Assembly: GCF_035083965.1 (NCBI RefSeq)
Contig: NC_089727.1
Location: 8,437,501-8,501,500 of the forward strand
Reading direction: 5' to 3'
DNA length: 64,000 nt
Origin: Branchiostoma lanceolatum
Taxonomy: Eukaryota; Chordata; Leptocardii; Amphioxiformes; Branchiostomatidae
In this document: positions 12,223 through 23,900 of the stretch, in pieces
Position numbering within the stretch: the stretch's first letter is position 1
Layout: every line of letters starts with the position of its first letter
Position numbers and translations under genes: made by a program
Notes under the pieces: generated by a model
The model's database searches: none
Seen by the model: only the letters and a program-made list of their open reading frames with translations
Told to the model about the DNA's origin: nothing

Positions 12223-12466
12223 TGATTTGAATAAATTTGTCTTACATGAATTGATACAACGTAGTTTGATAAAAGCTAGCATCTAAATGAATTAGTAGAT
12301 TATGATAATAGATAACACATCATAACATTAATGAATTTGTCTTACATGAAATAATCCAACTTGTCTGATAAAAGTTAGCAAATATACGAAGGTTAGATAT
12401 AGATTATGGTAATAAATGCCACATTATTAAGATGAATAGATTTGTCTTACATGAAATGCATGGACG
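12223..12466. repeat. Tandem repeat, ~100 bp unit, 2.4 copies
   Basis: Units start at about 12231, 12333 and 12434 with the shared word TTTGTCTTACATGAA. The first two continue into TCTGATAAAAGTTAGCA or a close variant, then TAGATTATG.TAATA. The copies differ by scattered substitutions and small indels. Confidence 0.75.
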
Positions 12467-12959
12467 TAATAAATATTTGCGTAAAACACAGGTTACGTTT
12501 TCGTTGTCTGTTTATTAAATTTTTGTTTAAAATGCTTTAATGTTCGTGGACAATTTGCGGGTGCAATATAGTCTTGAGCGCCGGGGGAGCCCTTTGGTAG
12601 GCTAAAAGAACAATCTTCGTTTTCAAGTTCTTCGTTTTTCAGGTTTCCACTCTAAAGCCTCTGTCACACTTGCGCGTATATACAAGCCCGCATGAGTTGC
12701 GTATTAACATGTTTTTGGTTTAGGTTATTATAAGATTGCAGCCGAATAAGTGATTTCTTTGGTTTGGTAACTAGACTGCTCAGCGGTGGGTCAAAGTAGG
12801 AAACAACTTCCTCCACGCAAAATTTACTTAAATCAAAAAACAAATGTTACTGCGGAACTCATGCGCACTTGAATATACGCACAAGTGTGACAGGGCCCTA
12901 ACGGAAGGTATCTTAGAAAGAAAGTCATTAAATAAACGCGTGCAACATAATTTTTGTTT

Positions 12960-13985
12960 GTTACCTTCGCCGAGAAGGTTATGCAGAGGGTAGCGTTTGT
13001 ATGTATGTGTGTGTGTAATGTACAGCATAACTCGAGAAGGCTTAGATGGATTGTCTTGATATTTGGTAGGTGGGTAGGTCTTGATGAGACTAGGAAATGA
13101 TTAGATTTTGGGTCCCCTAGCGGCTTGTTACGGTACTGCAGCGGAACTTCCTGTTTCAATGTCTCGTGTTCTGGACAAGCTATGGAACTGATTTTTGAGT
13201 GGTAGATAGCTCTTTGGACAGAGAGTAAGTGGTATAGGTTTTGGCCCCCTAGCGGCTTTTTTGGAACTGCAGGAGCAGGTTTTGGTTCAGACTTTGAAAG
13301 GGAATAACTCAAGAAGGGCTTGATGGATGGTTATAATTTTTGGTAAGTAGATAGCTTGAGTGATGATGTACATGATTAGATACTTATTATGCAAATCAGT
13401 ATCTAATTTGCATAATTAATGAGGAAAGTTTATACATCGGCCAAATTCCACGACAGGACGCTCAAACATGTGACATATGTAACTGAAGAAGAGAGAAATA
13501 TTAATAGATATCAATTATGCAAATGAATACCTAATTTGCATAATTAATGAGGAAATACTATAACTCAAGATGGGCTTGATGGATGGTAATGATTTTTGGT
13601 ATGTAGATAGCTTACGTAATGCTTTGTATGATTGGACGATAATTATTCAAATCAGATTTTAATTTGCATAATTAATGAGACAACTTTAAAAACCCGCTGT
13701 ATTCCATGATATGACTATTGACATATGTGACATTTGTTACTGAGGAATTTTGATAGATAAAAAATATGCAAATGTAGGCCTAATTTGCATAATTAATGAG
13801 AAACTACTGTAAAACCATACAGGTAAAGGATGGCAATTTCATACTTGTGTCATTTGGAAGTTATGTGAATGTGAACATTGTTGAATCAAATTATGGTAAT
13901 AAGGACCCCATTTGCATAATTCATGATAAATGTTACTTTGTTAGCATAACCTTCTTTGTTACGCTCATACTTTTGTTTTTTGGGT
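12960..13985 (-). repeat. Composite dispersed repeat with TTTGCATAATTAATGAG modules
   Basis: 12960-13330 is the reverse-orientation copy of a family also seen at 39838-40205 and 59440-59925. Shared words include the CTAGCGGCTTG/AGCTGCTAGGGGGC segment and the plea for a TATCTCCATTTTTCAT-type end. Downstream, the word ATTTGCATAATTAATGAG recurs around 13410, 13535, 13660 and 13785, alternating with TGATGGATGGT-type spacers. It is non-coding. Confidence 0.6.
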
Positions 13986-14313
13986 GAAGAAGATCAACTG
14001 GTATGATTTATAATTGATGACAAACACCCCTGATATGTCAGTCATAAAGGTTAAAATCATATGGCGAAGGTATGAGGTCGTGGAACTCTAGTTTCTTATA
14101 TTAACTAAAATATATCAATCCTTACATTAGGCAAATAGCAAAAAAAAGATGAGAATGTTGAGAAACTGTAGTGTAAACGGTGGTTAAACTCCATATAGTG
14201 ATACATTTCTATACCTTTTAGTTACCACCTTAAAATCAGTGTATTTACCTTTGTGTATAGGGAGTTGTAGAACGCCTTACGAACGTTCGTTTAGGTTTGT
14301 AGTGTCATATATA

Positions 14314-14319
14314 TATAAA
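14314..14319 (+). promoter_or_regulatory. TATA box for the 14.46-16.55 kb gene
   Basis: TATAAA lies at the end of an alternating TA run, 137 bp upstream of the first in-frame ATG at 14456. A start of transcription near 14345 would give a 5' leader of about 110 bases. Confidence 0.5.
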
Positions 14320-14455
14320 GTTGTTCTAATTATTTTGACGCTATTCTGACGTTACAGTTCTAGAGCATAGCTATAGCGACCGTGTTAGGATCTTAGTACG
14401 GCTTGCGACTGGGAACATAGTGTCAAGCTGTCTTGTGAAGAATCACTCACAAAAC

Positions 14456-16550
14456 ATGACGAAATCTGTAAAGAAAGTGTCTTCATGGGCCAGTTCTCGC
14501 AAGGAGATGCCCAAGAAGATGTGTAAGAAGTTGCTCGGTGCGGACCCGAACCTTGGATGGAAGCTGGGCGGAGAGCTGGTCATCAAACGGCTGTTGGGCT
14601 CAGATGTCGTCCCGGTGTCCTGCCCCGAAGACTCGGCTTGCTTCGACCTCGGCACCATCCTGGTGAAAGATCCCCAGTCGCTGACCGCCAAGGCCGCCCA
14701 CCGTCACACAACTCTCCGGGCGATCGGCACCGTCCAAGACATGAGCGTGAGCGCGCCGGCTAACCTGCGGACGATCCTCACCCCCAAGGCCGACCAGAAC
14801 TGGGAGGCTCCTCCCTCGGGCTTTCCGTGGACCCACACGATCGGGAACGAGCACGATGGCGAGAGGAAGAGGTTCTACGTCAAGGTGGACAGCGTCGTCA
14901 AGGAGGTGGTCCACCTGACTCTCAAGAAGGGTGACCTGCGTCTTCAAATGAACAACAACGACGACTTGAGAAAAGCCAAGGCTGTGTACGTCGTGACGGA
15001 GGCCTTCTACGCCAGCAGTCTGAAAGTTGAGGTGACGGTGGACGATCGCCTGGGGGCGTTCTTCACAGAAGACAAGATCCTGATAGGATTCCGGTACCAG
15101 AAGTTCAAACTATCCAAGACTGGCGTGGTCGGACCGGAACTGTCTACAAATATCAGGAGAAATAGGTGAGCCCAAAGTCCTAATTCTTCCTACAAACAAA
15201 GGGTATAACACACAGGCTTTATTTCTGTCTGACTTCATTCTCGATGGAAGCATATGACTGATGATTTGAGAAAATGATGTTTTAACCAGACCATGAAACA
15301 GACGTATGTTACCTGTTGAGTTTCTTTTATCAAAATTTTCAGTGCGCCGTGTATTGACGTGTTTGCAATTGTAGGATAATTTTAGAAAGTACGTTGGAGA
15401 GGAATGATTAACTGTAACGTTGATGTTCTAGAACATCACATAGTTTTCACATAGTCTCTTTGACGTTCCAAGAAATAAGCAACAAGTTTCCAAGCGCTGA
15501 CTTAATGCTTTCATTATAATAAATCATCCATATGTTGAACCAACTGATATTTTGCAACATTCTTCATCTGACAGGGAAGCCCACCTTTTTGTGAAGACAA
15601 GTTACGCCGAGAGAGTAAGAAAGCCTGTGAACGCTGCTGAGCTGAAGAAGCCTTCTAACACTTCCGTGAACCTGAGCACAAAAACGTCTCTACCAGGTGA
15701 GTTTTAACTAGAACTTGACGGACGTTATGTCAGGTATGTCTGTGCAAACGATTATCCTACAGTCTTTAATAGGCAGTGCTGGTATGTATGAAAAGAATGT
15801 CATGTTGATTTTAATTCTATACAGTTAAATTTATTTGATGTGGCCAAAATGAAATTCTGTTTTTTCTTTCTTGATAACTCAGGCATGGCGGAAGATGCAG
15901 CGGACCCAAAGTCTCTTCCTGTCACAAAGGACGCGTCCAAGGAATCCTGGGTAAGCGCAGTGAGTGACGTCACAGAAAAGAGCGACAGGTGTCAGGTGGT
16001 GGACTTGGATCAGGAGCAGGACGAGGAGGGGGCAAAGGGTGAGACGTCATAGATATAAACACACATGATTGGTAGAAATTATAATTAAATCAAACCCTTC
16101 AATTAACTGACATTTCTGATTAAAGGAACATGGAAAAGGGTATGCAACGGGAAGTGAGCGAAAAAATCGAAACAATACTTGACATTGGTAAATGGTTTAT
16201 CTATGGAAGATGTAATGGTAGGTTGAAACTATGGAATGGAGTATCCATGACATAAAGCATAGCTAATTTCAACTCGAACATTATGACTATGTATATGAAA
16301 TATTGAATGAATACAGATGATACATATAAATGAACAAAACAATCATACGTTTCGCGCTCACTATCAAAAAAGTTTGATTTACCAATCATTTTCTTAAGTT
16401 TATGAAAATGATATTTCTGCTCTTTTGATTTAATATGGTAGGGCTAATCTAATTTGCCCATGTTACCGTTTTGATACAGACATGACGGAGAGCCATAAGG
16501 TGACGTCATCAGGGCACGAAACTGAGGATGCGAAGTGTCTTGTTGGTTGA
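14456..16550 (+). CDS. Four-exon gene, candidate gasdermin-like protein (352 aa)
   Basis: Exons are 14456-15165, 15575-15696, 15883-16038 and 16480-16550. All have GT-AG junctions and compatible phases and sum to 1059 bases. The ATG at 14456 is chosen; the frame is open 12 codons further up but has no ATG. The N terminus is strongly basic (K/R at 3, 6, 7, 15, 16, 20, 21, 24, 25). Residues 48-71 (GSDVVPV ... FDLGTILVK) and 176-193 (AVYVVTEAF then SLKVEV) resemble the GDLIPV and LYVVTEV motifs of gasdermin pore-forming domains. Downstream GFRYQKFKL resembles the late beta strand of that domain. The tail (exons 2-4) is acidic and polar and shows no typical gasdermin C-terminal inhibitory domain. 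The gene structure is solid, but the family assignment rests on short motifs and is tentative. It is otherwise an unrecognised lineage-specific protein. Confidence 0.6.
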
Positions 16551-17580
16551 GACCAAGAGAGCCCGATTAGTTTTGCTTATGAAATAATATTTATATTTGA
16601 GTTGTCAAAAGAATCGAATATCGTGTTATCGCAATTATTAGCCATTCTTGAGATTCTTTTGTAAATGGTTCCTGTAAATAGTAATTTAACTTTCATACAT
16701 GTATGAGGAAAGTGATAAAGGACAGGGAAACCTTTGCCGATTTGCGTGAAAGACGCATTTTGGGATATCAGAACAAAAAATTTATTTAAAAAATCATAAA
16801 AAAAGTTTTTCTTGTTGGTTTCAAACGGTAGTTGAATTATTGGCCGCATATCGACTTTATACTTTTCAAAATTCTGAAACACAAGTTCTTTCCACTGTCT
16901 ATAACCATTCTTATATCTATAAGATATGAGAGAAAAAAAATCACAAAAAGAACGTATCGCAAATGTTTTTCTTGTTGCCGCATAACGGCTTTATGAAATA
17001 CTTTTCATGATTCTGAAAGGATTGTCCTGGTATTTCCAGAAATGTAACCGTTCTCAAAGTTCTGAGATATGAGAAAAGTTATCAAAATAGTTTGAAATAA
17101 AGATAACACTTATATGTAACGTGTCACATGTGTGGAGTCATGATCAATTATTTCGTTTTTAAGTGAATATTGCCGATTAAACTACATACGTAATCAGTGA
17201 AACTGTAATAGCAAAGTCCTTATAAGTAGCACTAAGTAGTATGTAGTATTGGTTTATTGCACAAAGAAGCATATGGCAGCCTGACGGCTGAATTGCATGC
17301 TCATTTACACACTGTCAGTGGAACACTTATATATGTAATAAACAAGGAGGTTAAAATAGGATTTTAACCTCCTTGTAATAAATAAACATTATTCATTAAC
17401 TGTAATCATCAAAACAGCTACGAATCTAAAATCACTCTGTAGTACGCAACAAGTTTATAATCACTCTAGGCGTGGTACTAGTACTACGACGATATGATAG
17501 TTATGAAAACGTAATCATAACGTTATAGAATAAAAAGTTATAAGTATTCGTTTCAAGTGGTTAGTCTGGGGGGAATCTCA
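16551..17580. other. Intergenic AT-rich spacer
   Basis: I see no gene. It contains one hairpin (17343-17374) and a partial internal duplication: a segment around CTTTATACTTTTCAAAATTCTGAAA near 16855 resembles one near 16990. Confidence 0.5.
17343..17374. repeat. Perfect short palindrome
   Basis: AAGGAGGTTAAAA and its reverse complement TTTTAACCTCCTT are separated by a handful of bases. It could be a minimal inverted-repeat element or a transcription terminator-like structure. No function can be assigned. Confidence 0.6.
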
Positions 17581-17583
17581 GTG

Positions 17584-17590
17584 TATATAA
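17584..17590 (+). promoter_or_regulatory. TATA box upstream of phosphoglycerate kinase
   Basis: TATATAA lies 332 bp upstream of the conserved start codon. Between them are a short out-of-frame upstream ORF (ATG 17713, stop ten codons later) and an in-frame upstream ATG at 17727. Confidence 0.5.
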
Positions 17591-17915
17591 GGTAAACGTT
17601 CCGCAGAATCGACAGAAAGTTCTTAGTTACAGTCTCTGGCTTAAACTGAGGTGTTAGATATTCTATGCGCGGGCTATTGAGAGTCGTTACCGTAAGTCTT
17701 AGGGCTCGTGGTATGAAGGACATTGAATGTTTTTGCGAAGACTAAGCTCGGTCCCCATTTTTCAATGGTCTGTCCCGGTGCACCTGTCCCCCACTGCGCA
17801 TCCCGTCTGCGCAGGTGACCCTCTTTTCCCGTACCACTCGTGCACAGCTGCAGCTGCTCGCCAGACCTTCTCTCCCAGCTCATTCCTACAGCACAGCTGT
17901 AACACCTGCATCAAC

Positions 17916-20900
17916 ATGTCGCTGACCAAGCTCAGTATCGATAAGGTCGACGTCAAGGGGAAGAGAGTCCTCATGAGGTAAGGTCGTCGCATCGGAAGAT
18001 ACCGTGCGCCCCCCTCCCCCTTTTTATAGCCCCGCCCATCCCACTACAACCGGCACCACAACATCATGTTGTATTTGCTATTAATATTATGTGTATAACT
18101 TAGGCATTGTGCATTCCTGTGTTGATCAAACGATGGGGTGAAATGATTGTAACGTTCAGAAGTGTCAAAGAACGCAGTGCTATGTCTGGTATATGCCTGT
18201 CATTGGATATAGCTTCATACTTTAGTTTAGTGGTCATTGTGTATAAGGGTCATTGACCTCTGGATCAGCCATGCTCGCACGTACACCACGTACATTGTAC
18301 AGGCTATGCAACAGTATTTTACCTTAAGTGAGGGTTAAGGAACTCAAAGGCCGCTGCCTCAAAAGGAAGAAGAAAGTATTATAAAGAAGGTTCGACACCT
18401 CAAAGTTTTTAGCAGGGTGCACAAGGAAATTTACATAAATCGAACATGTTTGACTTCAGGGGACAATCTGCAATGTGAAAATAAGCTTATGTTTGTCCAC
18501 TCATTCCCATTGAAAAGCTACTTTTATATAACCTCCAGCAGAGGTCATCATACATGCAGTTGGCTGTAAACGGTATCCAGGAGCAAATTTACGCTGGCCG
18601 ACCAAAGCAACTCATAGTCATACAGTATTAAATCTGACGTGTTCCTCTACCATTCACCACAGTTTATGCCTTGCTGATATGTGCAGAACAATCTCTTGAA
18701 AGTTCTGTGTCGCACTACTTTATAAGCGAACTACTATTGACAACAGGGTCTCCGATAAAAAAAAACGCAATAAATTTGAAATATGATTACCTCCCCCTAA
18801 GGGATTGAGGTGTTTTTTGGTATGTCTGTAAGAATGTCTGTCTGTGTGCCAGTCTACTTGTCTCTGTGTATGTTTCTGTACTACAGTTTTTGTATATTCT
18901 GTTAGAGGATGCATACTGTCAGAGGGTACAAAGTCTGCCATCTCTTATGCAATTGTGAAATTTAAACATGACATGATGTGCAAATAGTAACAACGTCAAA
19001 GTCATTGCTGTCATATTTCTATTTGTCCCCAGTGATTTATCTGAAAAGTACAAATTAGGATATGCAAGTTCAAGCTTGAGCCTCTTTATATACTTCAATT
19101 ACTTGTCTTGCGAAATGATGTGGTAAAATTTCTATCTTTCCATTACAGGGTGGATTTCAATGTCCCCATGAAGGGAAAGGATATCACTAACACCCAGAGG
19201 TAAGTCCATACTTAAGTGTACAACTACAAGAAGGCAAGGTAATTGTATTAAGTTTTCAATGTGTTTAAGTTATTAAAATATATATATTAATAAGGCTAAG
19301 AAAAAGTAATTGTCAAGCCTTTTGTTTAAAGACTGTACTACTACTAGTGATTAATAACTGGAAACATAACATTGAAAACATTAACTTTGTTTTGCTTAAC
19401 CATGTTTTTGCCCTGATAGTAAAGTATGTAACATAGACATAATTCCACCATGGTACATAATTCCGCAGCTCTGAAAAGATACATCAAAACAGATACATGT
19501 ACTACTGCACTCCTTTATATCTGAACTGTGCATACCTTGGGGGTGCTGCACTAGAGATCTCTTAAACCCACTGTTTTTCAAAGTGGCAGATTTATGTGAC
19601 CTGGCGGATTAATGCATGGTAATGGAGGTTTTATTCAACTTCAGTACTTTTACAATTAGCGAATATCTATATTCTGATAAAAAAACATCCCTTTTTATCT
19701 ATGTTAGAATCGTGGCAGCTGTCCCCAGTATTAAGTATGCCCTTGACCAAGGAGCCAAGTCTGTGGTACTGATGAGTCACCTGGGTCGCCCCGACGGCAG
19801 ACGGCAGGACAAGTTCTCTCTCGCGCCCGTGGCTGAGGAACTCAAGAAACTGTTGGGGAGGTAAGGAGGTTCAGTTTGTGTTAATTTTGTAATGATAATA
19901 CAATGCAAGTTAGCTGAATAGGAAAATTAAAACAATATTTATTAAACACCTGATCTTTTTAGGGATGTTACGTTTCTGAATGACTGTGTGGGTGGGGAGG
20001 TGGAGGCGGCCTGTGCTGACCCCGCCCCTGGGTCTGTCATCCTCCTGGAGAACCTACGCTTCCATATCGAAGAGGAGGGGAAAGGAGTGGATGAGGGAGG
20101 GAACAAGGTAAGGGCTTTTTATATCATTCTTATATGGTCGTCTTTTCAATGTACTGGTACTTACAGAATGTGCATTGAAAGATGGAATAAAAATCTAGAA
20201 ATGCAAAATAAAAACATGAAAATGCGATAAACCCATGTTTGTGGAGAGCCACACCTCAAGCACATGAAAGAACCCATCACACTTATCGAAAAGAGTAGGG
20301 GTCCTTCCTGGTGTGAGTGGATCAGACCTTACAGTCTGGTCCAGTTTGACATCTTGAATGAAAAGGTGATATTCACCTGTTATTTCAATTCTTCCACCAA
20401 TGTAGCATATCTTAATAAATGAATGAATAGATAAATGAATAAACATTAGTTGAACTGTTGATTGCTATGCTATCATTGGTTGAACGGTTAATGGTGATGG
20501 ACAGTCAGGTTCAGTCTTTTGCATCAGAAATTGCGCTGCTGTTTATGATTGATAATCAGATCAGGATTGGTCTATTCTTGCTGCAAGTCATGTATACTAT
20601 GACTAGTTAAATAATGTTGCTGTGTGCTGATTCCAGGTGAAGGCAAAGCCAGATGACGTGACTGCCTTCCGAACATCTCTGACCAACCTGGGCGATGTGT
20701 ACGTCAACGATGCCTTTGGAACGGCCCACAGAGCCCACAGGTAGGCCATTGGACAATGGCACCATCCCACTAGTTTCACCCGCAAAGACTGTAAATGCAG
20801 AAATGTTTGCGGTGTTTTTATGTTCGCGGTTTTTGCGACCACCGTTTCACCGCAAACTTAAAACCACCACAAACATTTTTGTCCAATACTGTAGCAGCAT

Positions 20901-23900
20901 GTGACTATTTCGCTGACGCAAACTTAACACCACCGCGAACACTCCATTTTCGCCTTAGCGTGAAATAAAAACCACACAAACTCAAAGGCATTTACAGTAC
21001 TGTAAATACATACAGTAACTGTTACTTTCACGGTGGTTTTTATTTCACCAAAGGAGGGGCAATTTCTAACGTCTAGACATACTTTGATGTGATGTTTTCT
21101 GTCCACAGTTCCATGGTTGGTGTGAACCACACCCAGAGAGCGTCAGGTTTCCTTCTGAAGAAAGAGCTGGACTACTTTAACAAGGCTCTACAGAACCCCA
21201 ACAGGCCATTCCTGGCTATCCTTGGAGGGTAAGGCTTGATAGACTAGCTGTCCATCACAATTAGCAGTTCAACCAATAATAGCATGGCAATTAACAGTTC
21301 AACCAATGAGAGAGCTAAAACAATACTTTTAGGAGGGGGACATAATACAGCATTGCCATACATGCTCATTGCTGCTATTTTTTGGCAAAGCTTCAGGAGC
21401 TAGCCTAATTGTCTGTGGGACTGGAGTGCTCAAAAATGAGTGTTAGTAAGGGATGAAGTCTGCCATGTCTGATTGCCTTGGTAGTATATACATGTATTAC
21501 CACCTGCAATGAAAATGGTAATCGAAATTGTACATATGATTGATCACTACCTTGTTCGTATGAAACATTATATATTTTACATAATTAGCATCATACTTCC
21601 AGGTCATTTCCTGAAGGCAAGGCTATTTTTGGGCCTGTGTGCAGTACAGCCAGGTAAATGAATGACCACCAACACAATATGATACTTGTTCCTCTTGCTT
21701 GAAAAGACTTTTCATCAATTACTTTTGCTGTTTTATGCATGCAGCTGCTTTGCAATCAAAGATGATCCTTCCAACTGATACATTCTCTCTTCTGCTAATG
21801 GATTTTGGCTTCACAACCTACAAATTTGTACAATTACTATTGCTTTGAACACTATGGTTTAAAAGAAAATGACAACAGACAATGATGTGGTGGTGGTTAA
21901 TCATGCCGGCATTACTGCTACATGTACTGCAACACTGTTTTTCCAGTAATACGCTTAAAGTTCTAGATAAGATTTTCTTTAGGTTTTTTTGATCAAGGTC
22001 AGGATCTCTGCCAGTACAATGAACTATTCTACCACTAGAGGGATCCTGATCGGAGTCTATACATTTTTCTGAATGTGGATATTTGCTTAAAGAACAGAAC
22101 ATTTCAACTTCGATTCATGTCGCTTCAAGTCAATGGATTGAATTTAAACTGTGGATCTACACTGCATAAATGGGAGCCCAACTGAACACATTCCTAACAT
22201 CCTGATGGCAATATCTGTCGACAGACACTCCAATTGCAATATCTTCGACGATTCTCCTATCTTGCAATCTCTACTCCAACATACTGTAAATGCAGATTAG
22301 CGTTTGCGGTTTTTGCGTCAAACGTTTCACCGCGAACTTAAAGCCACCACAAACATTTTTGTCCAATACTGTAGTGGTATGTAACTATAGCGCTGCTGTG
22401 TACTTAAACCCACCGCAAACACTCCATTTTAGCCTTAGCGAGAAATAAAAACCATGCGAACTTAAATGCAATTACATTATGTTCGTTCTGTATGTATTGG
22501 TTGTTAGAATCAATGTGAAAATGCTACATAAAGAATTGGAATGGTTTATAGATCTTTCCAGTTTGATCCATACTTCATAAAATCTACTTTCCCATTAGAA
22601 TGGTGCAAGACTGAAACTTGTCTGGTGTAGGTATGAATAAATGTGAAAACAATTTATATCTTGTCATACCACACACAGTGCTAAAATCAAGGACAAGATT
22701 CCCCTGATTGAGAACATGCTGGACAAGGTCAACGACCTCATCATCGTGGGAGGCATGGCCTTCACCTTCCTCAAGGTCATGAACGGGATGAAGGTAGAGT
22801 ATGCTGTCCCCTCTTTCTTAATTCTTAACTGCTATATATGATATGTAGTCTAGTGCTTGCACTGTGTCACTGTGGTTCAAGGACTAAAAAATTATATAGA
22901 AATAGAGATTGTTTGAGAAGGATTTTAAACTTTTTTCCTCTTTCTTTCAGATTGGGTCGTCACTCTTTGACGATGATGGGGCCAAGATTGTCGACCAATT
23001 GATGGAGAAGGCGAAAAAGAATGGGGTTGCAATCCACTTCCCGGTGGACTTTGTCACCGCGGACGCTTTCTCGGAGAACGCAGCGACTGGCACGGCCACC
23101 GTGGAGTCTGGGATACCGGACGGATGGATGGTAAGGGGGCGTGTGGTCGTTTCGTCATTTGTGATACGCAGAAATCTGACAAATGAGCACTGGGGAATGG
23201 TTAAAGATGCTTACTTTATAGGGGGCAGTTAGCTTCAGTTGCAAGCATCAAAAGCGCCCCCTATTAATCACTGTCAGTACTGCAGCAGCACTGCAGACGT
23301 GCAATAATTACTTTCACAGCTAAGGGTCCCCACTGCCAAATCGATTGATTGCTTCAACGGAAGCAAAATTTGCTTCTTGGTATTTACAATTGTACTGTAT
23401 TGATGATGTTCTAGGAATCTTATTAGCTTCATCTAAAGCTATACGATATGAACTTTGGAATAGAAGCATTGAAAATGCTAATGATAAGCTCATGCTTTTC
23501 CAAATGTTGCCAGAGAAGTGCATTGAAACAAATGTATGGTGGATTTTTGACATACACCATTTCATTGCACTGCTGTAAAACCAAAGATTTTCTATTTCTT
23601 AGGCTCTAAGCCATGCATGTCTAAGATGTTTTCATTCTATAAGGAAACATATAGAATTTGTCTCTGTTTTATAGGGATTGGACTGCGGCCCAGAAAGTGC
23701 GAGAAAGTTTAAGGAGGTGATACTTCGATCTAACACCATTGTTTGGAATGGGTAAGGAATTTTTTGTTTGATTGTTTGCATTGCATACCCTGTAAATGGC
23801 CTCATGGTGTAACACACCAGGTTTGTACTGAAGAGTACAAGCTGCATATCCGGACAGATTTGTCTTACACCAATGTTAAGACATATCAGATATAAAAATT

